A DNA stretch of 64,000 bases from positions 1-64,000 of the forward strand of contig JAALGY010000030.1 of assembly GCA_032358165.1 (NCBI GenBank), given 5' to 3'. A program made the position numbers and the translations under genes. Source of the stretch: Diplosphaera chodatii (lineage: Eukaryota > Chlorophyta > Trebouxiophyceae > Prasiolales > Stichococcaceae). Shown in pieces: positions 57,005 to 64,000 of the stretch (position 1 is the first letter of the stretch; every line of letters begins with the position of its first letter). Below the pieces are notes generated by a model. That model was not told where the DNA came from. It made no database searches and worked only from the letters and a program-made list of their open reading frames with translations.

Positions 57005-59897
57005 ATGGCGGACCCCACCAACGGCGCCGAGGCTGAAGAGGAGCTGGTGGACTACGAAGAGGAGGAGGCAGAGGCAGTCACAGATGCCAAGGGCGGCGAG
57101 CAGGTCAAGAAGGGCTATGTGGGCATCCACTCGTCCGGCTTCAATGACTTTCTGCTGAAGCCCGAACTCAGTCAGGCCATCAAGGACTGCGGCTTTGAGC
57201 ACCCATCAGAAGTGCAACACGAGTGCATCCCCCAGGCGATCCTGGGCATGGACGTGCTGTGCCAGGCCAAGTCCGGCATGGGCAAGACAGCCGTCTTCGT
57301 GCTCAGCGTGCTGCAGCAGATCGAGCCCGCCACCCCGCCCGAGGTGGCCGCCATCGTGTTGTGTCACACGCGCGAGCTCGCCTACCAGATCTGCCACGAG
57401 TTCGAGCGCTTCTCGGTGTACATGACCAGCGTGAAGGTGGCCAACTTCTACGGCGGCATCCCCATCAAGAACCACCGGGAGCAGCTGGAGAACGACCCGC
57501 CGCACATCGTGGTCGGCACCCCGGGCCGCATCAAGCAGCTGGGCAAGGAGGGCAAGCTGAAGCTGGGCTCCGTGCGGCACTTCGTGCTGGACGAGTGCGA
57601 CAAGATGCTGGACAAGCTGGACATGCGGGGCGATGTGCAGGACATCTTCAAGATGACGCCGCACGACAAGCAAGTCATGATGTTCTCCGCCACGCTCAGC
57701 AAGGAGATCCGCCCCATCTGCAAGAAGTTCATGAACGACGTGAGTGCCCCGCGAAACGTCCGCCCGGCCGCTGCAGCAGCTGCTGCAGCTGCACTTCCTC
57801 CGTCCCCCTTCCTTTCGGCGGCAGCCCCCACTTGGCAGTGCAGTGGGCAGTGGCTCCGGCAGACGGGGCGCGGCTGCGGTCCGACAGCAGTGGCCGGTGT
57901 CAGGAGCACAGCCACTGCCTCCGCTGTTGCCGCCACCTAGCATCCACTACACAGCTTGTCAGTCGAGAGGGCCTGCGTGATGGGTGTCGAGCGGAGAAGC
58001 CTGTTCGCCGAGGACCCTGGCAGTGGTCTCTGGAGTGGCTGCCGCTGCATTGCTGCTGCGGCAGCTGCGCTGCCGCTGCATGACCAGCTCCTGCTGCCTC
58101 GTGTGGGGTGCCTGCCTTGACAAACATTTGGCTCTGCATGACCCGTGCTTCGATTATCAGTGAGGTTTTTCAGCTTGGCGTGGCTTTCATGATGCTGCTC
58201 TTGGCCTTTTGAGCCGTGACTCAGCACAGCTGACGTGAGCAGATACTCTCTTTTGGCTGCGAGATGTGCTGAGGGCGTGTCCCCGCTGTGTTGTCCGCTG
58301 CAGCCGATGGAGATCTTCGTGGACGATGAGGCCAAGCTCACGCTGCATGGCCTGGTGCAGCACTACATCATGCTGCAGGTGCGCCATGCATGTGCTGAGT
58401 GCACAGGCCCCCGTGATGGGTGGCGCCATATGCTGCAGTGTTAATTTTGTTGTGACATTGTGCCCAGCTTTGGTAGGAACCTGGGCACCCATAGCTTGCC
58501 AGACGTTCAACGCTGCTTCCTGCTGCCGCCAGGAGGAGGAGAAGAACAGGAAGCTGAACGACCTGCTGGATGCGCTGGACTTCAACCAGGTGCAGCGGCG
58601 TCCCACCCTGCAGCCAGTCGTGCATCTAGCCTGCGATGGCCAGCGCCTAGCCACCGACGCTCGTGCTGATAGGAGGGTGCTGCAGATGCTGCCGTGAGGA
58701 CTGCTGGGGTGCCACACAGCACTGAGCTCAGCCTGGCTGTTGGGGTCCCCAGACTGCGAAGGGCACAAGTTTTGAGTGCTAAACCCCGTCGCCCCCCGCG
58801 CCGCAGGTCGTCATCTTCGTGAAGAGCGTGCTGCGGGCGAAGGAGCTCAACAAGCTGCTCATCGAGTGCAACTTCCCCTCCATCTGCATCCACTCCGCCA
58901 TGAAGCAGGAGGAGCGCCTGGGGGTGCGTACGGGACCCGACCCTTCACCCGCTATCTGCAGCCCCCATCCTGCCTGTGTCCTTCAGAGCACGAGGACGTC
59001 TGGGAGTCGAACATGATGTTCTCCAGATCCTATGCCCGCTGCTGCTGGGCTGGCTGCGCTGGCGGTGCGACGGTGCACCTGCAGGATGCCATCAGCGTGT
59101 CTTGAACTCCATTGCAGCAGTGCTGGTACTGCGTGCGTGTCGCTGGTTGGACGTGTCTGCGCAGCTTTGCTGCCTGGCCAGCTGAGCAGCCGCGGTGCTG
59201 TCCCGCGCCGCCAGGTGTACAAGGCGTTCAAGGAGGGGCAGAAGCGCATCCTGGTGGCCACCGACCTGGTCGGCCGCGGCATCGACATCGAGCGCGTCAA
59301 CATCGTCATCAACTACGACATGCCGGAGACGGACGAGAAGAAGGGCAACGGCGCCGACACCTACCTCCACAGGGTGGGTGCCCGGGGCTCGGGCACTCCA
59401 GCCCACCGCAGCTGCCGCGCGTGCGATGCGTCACGACTGTCCCGACTTGCTGTTCACGGGCATCTTGCTCGCAAATGCTTTTGCGAGATCAGGCGTGCGA
59501 GTGGTGGTTGCATGGGCACCCTGCTAGTGCGTGGCTGCGGTGTTGAGGGACGCGTGTCTGGCACTCCAGGTGGGGCGCGCTGGGCGGTTCGGCACCAAGG
59601 GCCTGGCCATCACGTTCGTGGCGTCCGAGACCGACAGCGCGGTGCTCAACAGCGTGCAGGTGCGCCGGCCGTGTGTTGCCGCCCTTTGCTGTGATATTGG
59701 GTTGCCATGATATTGCTGTCGTGTCGGCACACGCCTCGCCACGGGGCCAGCGCAAGCGTCAGTCTCCGCACAAGCGTCAGTCTCTATACAGACACCTGCT
59801 GAACGGCTGTTCTGACTGCGTGCAGGAGCGGTTTGATGTGGACATCAAGCCCCTGCCGGACCAGATTGATGCGTCGACATACATGAGCACATCCTGA
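57005..59897 (+). CDS. UAP56: UAP56/Sub2/DDX39 DEAD-box RNA helicase
   Basis: Seven exons, every intron in phase 0, give 434 residues, close to the usual 428: 57005-57739, 58304-58378, 58533-58589, 58807-58923, 59215-59373, 59570-59659, 59826-59897. The protein is an ATP-dependent helicase of spliceosome assembly and the TREX mRNA-export complex in the nucleus. Motifs in order: acidic N-terminus ([12 protein letters not shown]), Q motif region ([17 protein letters not shown]), Walker [67 protein letters not shown] and [13 protein letters not shown]; the last is split by an intron between R and V. DECD rather than DEAD is characteristic of UAP56. NADTYLHR-type spacing carries a small KKGNG insertion before it. 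A TGTAA signal follows 120 bp after the stop. Identification is secure. Confidence 0.97.
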
Positions 59898-60016
59898 GTG
59901 GGGGCGCCTGCAGCTGCTTGTGATGCAGGCTCTTATATATTACAGGGCGACTGTGCGGCGTGTGGTCCCATGTAGCTGTTGACTACCGAACAACTGTCGG
60001 TTTGTTGTCAGTGTAC

Positions 60017-60021
60017 TGTAA
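60017..60021 (+). terminator. TGTAA polyadenylation signal of UAP56
   Basis: TGTAA in GTACTGTAAGC on the coding strand, 120 bp after the UAP56 stop codon, a normal distance for a chlorophyte gene. Confidence 0.6.
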
Positions 60022-60792
60022 GCTGCGCGGTCGTTCATCCTGAAAGGGCACGTTCACAGCTGTGCCTCGCTTCTTGATTTGCCATGTCAGTTCAAGCGCA
60101 TGCTGTCTGGTTTACCCCAAGGCGTCTGCAGTCCAGCAAGCATCCACGTTGCTTGCAGTCACAGCCTAGGTCGGCTGGCCACAGTCTGTCACAGTTTGCC
60201 CATGACCGCTGGTCGTCACACGATATGGGCGATTGTCACAAAGCGCGACGCGGTGACTAATGGAGGCCAGGCTGTGACGGGACGCTCGATCCGCGGCCGA
60301 TCTGGCAACCGGCCATCCTGCACGCGCCTTCTATTGGAAGGTTACAGCCGCGCGCGCATCGTGTCAGAGTTCTGGCTTGTTGCGAAGCCTGAAAGCCGTG
60401 TAGTGGTGCACTCCACACTGAGCTGCGCGTTTTGTACTGGGATTGCACAGACTGGCACGCCGAGTAGTTCACCTGCGAGGCAAGCTTGCTGCTTTCCAGG
60501 CGAGCATTGCTTCATTTTGTTGCTCCGGATCACAATGCGATAATGCTGCACAAGCGTCGCGCAGTGTGCTGCACCTGCACCTGCTGTCACGGACGCGTCT
60601 GCGTGGGAAGCACATCGCAGCCTGAAGTGCACCACCTGCATAGACCGCGTCGGCCGCTTTCAGCTTTGTTGAAGCGTCTTCAACCTCACACTTTCATCAC
60701 CTGCGCTCCTGCAGGCCTATAAATAAGAGACCAGCCGTCCGGCCTGAAAACACACAACAAAACACACCAGGGCCAGGAACAGCGCAGCCGCC
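60022..60792. promoter_or_regulatory. Promoter region of two-TM protein B with TATAAATA box
   Basis: The intergenic sequence ends in TATAAATA at 60718-60725, 68 bp before the ATG, which is well placed for a TATA box with a short 5' UTR (AAACACACAACAAAACACACC, A/C-rich and low in structure). This is the clearest core promoter in the window. No supported gene lies in the rest; the open frame 60079-60543 has no motif. Confidence 0.6.
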
Positions 60793-63700
60793 ATGGCTTC
60801 TTCACAGGGCAGCCCGCACAGCGCGAAGGCGGTGCAGGCCAACGGCACGGCGGACCCCTACGCCGGCGCCTACGCTGGCGCGTCCATGCGGCCTCCCAAG
60901 CAGGGCAACGCCTTCAACCGCGCCACAGCGTTTGTGCTGGCAGACTCGCACCAGGTGTGCACTCTACACTGCATGCAGGGTGCACGGTTGCTGTACATAG
61001 TTTGCCACATGGGTTTGCGTGTCGATGTGCGTGCTGTTAGTTGCTGGGCGCGCATCAGTCATCGAAGCAGCGTCGGCAGCTGGTGTGGCGGCCTCAGTGC
61101 TGCTGACAGACACCGTGACTTTCGCCAGCTGTGCGCCGATGCAGGACTACGTGGTGCACAGCCGGCTGCGCAACGTGCTGCGGGCTCTCATCGTGTTTGG
61201 CGTGTTTGCAGCCGTCATCACCCTCACAGGTGAGCAACTCTCGTGTCAAGCCTGACAGTCAGCGTTGGAATTCCTGCTCTCTGTCGGATGCAGGTTGTCG
61301 ATCTCACGGATATCGTGACGGGGGTTTCCTGCTGCTGCAGCCGTGAAGTATGCGACGGATGACGACCTGCGCGGCAGCACCATCACAGTTCGGGAGGAGA
61401 ATATTGGCAAGCTCAGCGGGGTGAGCGCCACCGGATCTGTTGCGCGCACTCGGTAGCAGCAGGCTTCCTGCTTGATGCCAGCGCCACTCACAGACAAGTA
61501 CAATTTGCACTGCTCACCAGACACCTGTTCGGTTGTCGGCTGCTCCTTCCTGTCATGCGAAGCCGTGACGCGAGATTGAAAACGTTGGAATGGCTTCGTC
61601 ATGATGACTGCAGGAGCGCATCGAGGTGGCGATCTGCCCGTGCCAGAACGACACCCTGTACTGGTCGACCTTTACCACCTTCAGGGCGCCCCTCACGCTG
61701 GACTTCGTCCAACAGGTGCGGACTTGAACACTTGCCTGTGTGCTTCCAAGGCTGCATGCTGCAGTCAGTGTCGTGGTCAAGCAACGAAAAGTCAACTGCT
61801 AGGGTTGGATGCAACTGTGCCGCGGCTGCCTGTAATGCCAGCAGCTACACCCGCATTCGCAGGGTCAGGAGCCAGAACACAGCTGAGCTGCAGGCGTCTG
61901 ATCTCAGCTGCTAGCGGCTAAACAGCAGAATCAGGACGCATCAAAACCACGGCGTCGCCCTGTCCGGTTGAACACTGCGGCAACGTGTCAGTTTGTGTCA
62001 TGTGCAGAACCAGCTGTGCCGGAACTCCATCGTGCCGCAGCTGGCAAACGCGACGGTGCCGACGGCCGACTCGCCGATAGAGGACGTGCGCGCCTACACG
62101 CGCTACCTGACGACGCTGCAGCAGAATGTCGGCACCGTCATCGCCTGCTCCCTGTGAGTTCGCCCAGTTCGCCTCTGCGGGACGTAAGACTGCTCACGTA
62201 GTGAGGCACCGCAGCTTAGCACACTGGCATACCTGTCGGGTGTAAGTCCGGGATATGAGCGATGGCACTCTGGATGGACATCATATGGTTCTGCGCAGCT
62301 ACAGCTGTTCGTGTGGGCTGCATCTGAGCACGTGCCATCGGCAACCCAACATCGGCTGGGCTTTGGTCTGGTGCATGAACCCATCTGATGACACTTCCGC
62401 CCGCCGTGTCTGCTACAGCGCAGTGCAAGATGTGGTGGCGGCGCTGGACCCCGACCCCGACGCCCACATCATCGGCTTCGGCGACAATTTCTTTAGCACC
62501 GAGCTGCTCTCCGAGCGGCAGGCCCGGCAGCGGCTGGACACCTTCATTGGTGAGCTTCTGATCTTAGGGTCTGCTGCTGTCCGCCGTCCCGCAGGCGTGA
62601 TGCGACTGGCCGCTGGAGGAGCCCTGTCGTGCTCACCACATCTGCGGCCCTCGCGGGGACGGCATCTGTGTGCTTCATGCATCAAGCCTCAGGTGAGGGG
62701 TGCAGCCGGCAGCCGCCAGCTCGAGAGATGCTGACCGCACGGTTCCGATGCGCTGGCAGGCGGCAAGGTGGCGCTGTACAATCAGGACTTCGCGTCGCAG
62801 CTGGTGCTGCAGCGCCTGGTGCTGTCGCAGCTGCAGAGCAACTTCAGCGACGTCATCGCCGCCGCGGTGCGCATCTCGCACCGCCTCCACATCCGCAACA
62901 TGACCCACCCTTCCTGCCGCACGGATTGCACGTGCACGTCTCGGAGCTTGTGCATGTCCGCCGCTGCTGCTGCTGATGTCAGGTGCGCCTCTCAGCTTCC
63001 CTATGGTGATCGCCAGATCCGCCCACTGCTCCTGACCCTGATCTGACATGGCAACACTGGCCGACCTACAGAATGCCACCGGCGCTCTGAACGACACGGG
63101 CGCGGCCAATGCGGTGGACGCAGCCATGCTGAGCTTCGACCTGTACGCCAACATCACGAACGATGCGCTGACTACCCTCACAGTGAGCTGGCACTCCTCT
63201 CCTTCTGCTGCCCTCCGCATCACACCTTTGATACGTCAGGTCGGAGTATCATGCATGTGGCAACTCCGACACTGATGTTGTCTTGCTGTACAATGCAGGA
63301 CACTGCCAGCGACCAGAGGTACGTGGACCGGCTGCTGAATGCTATGAAGGGCGCGGTCACGCTGAACTACACCACATACCAGGTGACATCTGATGTGGGA
63401 ACTATGCACTGCCGCACCATGGCGACAGCCAGCATGTACGGCAGCATGTGGTACCTGCTGTGACGCGCTGCGAAATGCCTGACACGCGTCTGATACCATG
63501 GTGCTGTGCGCAGGACTCATGCATGCCCTTCTATTGCGGTGCGCTTGTACAGCGGCAGTCCCCCTGCATGGCTGTGTTGCGTACGCAGATCCGCTGCATT
63601 TGCGAGCACCAGCCCTCCGCATCAGCGCTGGCGACACCGACTTGCATGCCAGCTCACCTCCGGCTGCCTCGCTGGCTGCAGACTACACCAAGAACAAGTC

Positions 63701-63833
63701 CACGTGGAGCCGGGTCACCGAGTTCCTGGGGCTGCTGGGAGGGCTGTACACCACGTGCCTCGGCCTGGGCTTCACGGCCTGGTTCCTGGTGGACATGATG
63801 CTGCCGGACGGCCACGGCAAGTTCATGGTGTGA
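60793..63833 (+). CDS. Two-TM protein B, paralogue of protein A
   Basis: Eleven exons in phase give 394 residues: 60793-60954, 61145-61229, 61341-61420, 61614-61715, 62008-62153, 62419-62549, 62760-62866, 63072-63182, 63299-63382, 63514-63538, 63682-63833. Function not recognised. Like protein A it has DPYAGAYAGAS and ATAFVLADSHQ before TM1 (LRALIVFGVFAAVITLT), a loop with DDDLRGSTITVREENIGKLS, CPCQNDTLYWS, NQLCRNSIVPQL and ELLSERQARQRLDTFIG, sequons NDT, NAT, NFS, NIT and NYT, then NYTTYQDSCMPFYCDYT, STWSRVTEFLGLLGGLYTT leading into TM2 (FTAWFLVDMML) and the same GHGKFMV tail. The paired TMs, sequons and conserved Cys (CPC, LC, SC/FYC) suggest a disulfide-containing lumenal or extracellular domain. 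It follows UAP56 on the same strand and has its own TATA box. Coding sequence is complete. Confidence 0.85.
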
Positions 63834-64000
63834 GCAGCTTCGTATAGAGGACGTCAGCACCATGTCCTCAGGCTCGGCAGACGCCCGGCATGCCCGGGAG
63901 ACCGGCTCACGGCGTCTCCAAGTCGAAGACATAGATTTGGCCGATGGCAGTGTGCCAGAAGACTGTGAAACTGTCTTGTGATAGGGAGGATAGATGCAGC
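63834..64000 (+). other. 3' flank of two-TM protein B
   Basis: Presumed 3' UTR running into the window edge. No TGTAA signal and no new gene seen in these 167 bp. Confidence 0.4.

Noticed and set aside
57740..57940. Extension of the first UAP56 exon past 57739
   Set aside because: The open frame continues to 57940 but departs from the helicase sequence immediately after a good GTGAGT donor; the next conserved block ([14 protein letters not shown]) starts at 58304 in phase.

Overview
This window is the left end of a nuclear chromosome of a GC-rich, intron-rich green alga, most likely a Chlorella-like trebouxiophyte. It opens with plant-type telomere repeats (CCCTAAA, i.e. TTTAGGG towards the end). 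The genes have many small exons with short introns, almost always GT...(C)AG. Where a 3' signal is visible it is the algal TGTAA. The proteins are plant or algal in type: an IRE/Greatwall-like AGC kinase, a class I trehalose-6-phosphate synthase, the plastid factors CCB4 and Ycf54, and the export helicase UAP56.

Layout: telomere (1-115); gene-poor subtelomere (116-1985); a degenerate tandem satellite of about 337 bp with about 21 copies (1985-9440); a transition zone without a recognisable gene (9441-11056). The gene-rich part then runs IRE/Greatwall-family kinase (-) | endosulfine (+), GH13_18 glycoside phosphorylase (+) > < class I TPS (-) | NC2-alpha (+), CCB4 (+) > < two-TM protein A (-), Ycf54 (-) | EXD3/Mut-7-like exonuclease (+), UAP56 (+), two-TM protein B (+). 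Bars mark divergent promoters and arrowheads mark convergent ends.

The most striking feature is the head-to-head pairing of an IRE/Rim15/Greatwall-type kinase with an endosulfine that carries the intact FDSxDW phosphosite. These are the two upstream elements of the Greatwall-ENSA-PP2A/B55 switch, separated by about 0.8 kb. Next to them, a sucrose-phosphorylase-like GH13_18 enzyme with all three catalytic residues lies tail-to-tail with a class I TPS, so two glucoside-metabolism genes adjoin a nutrient/cell-cycle signalling pair. Two paralogues of an unrecognised two-TM, N-glycosylation-site-rich protein family flank the distal half in opposite orientation; several exon lengths are identical while three introns differ. 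Three introns, placed by homology or paralogy, appear to use GC donors.

Exon coordinates were derived by hand from splice motifs, phase and protein conservation. They are firm for endosulfine, GH13_18, NC2-alpha, UAP56, Ycf54 and the two-TM paralogues. They are only approximate for parts of the kinase, TPS, CCB4 and the exonuclease.
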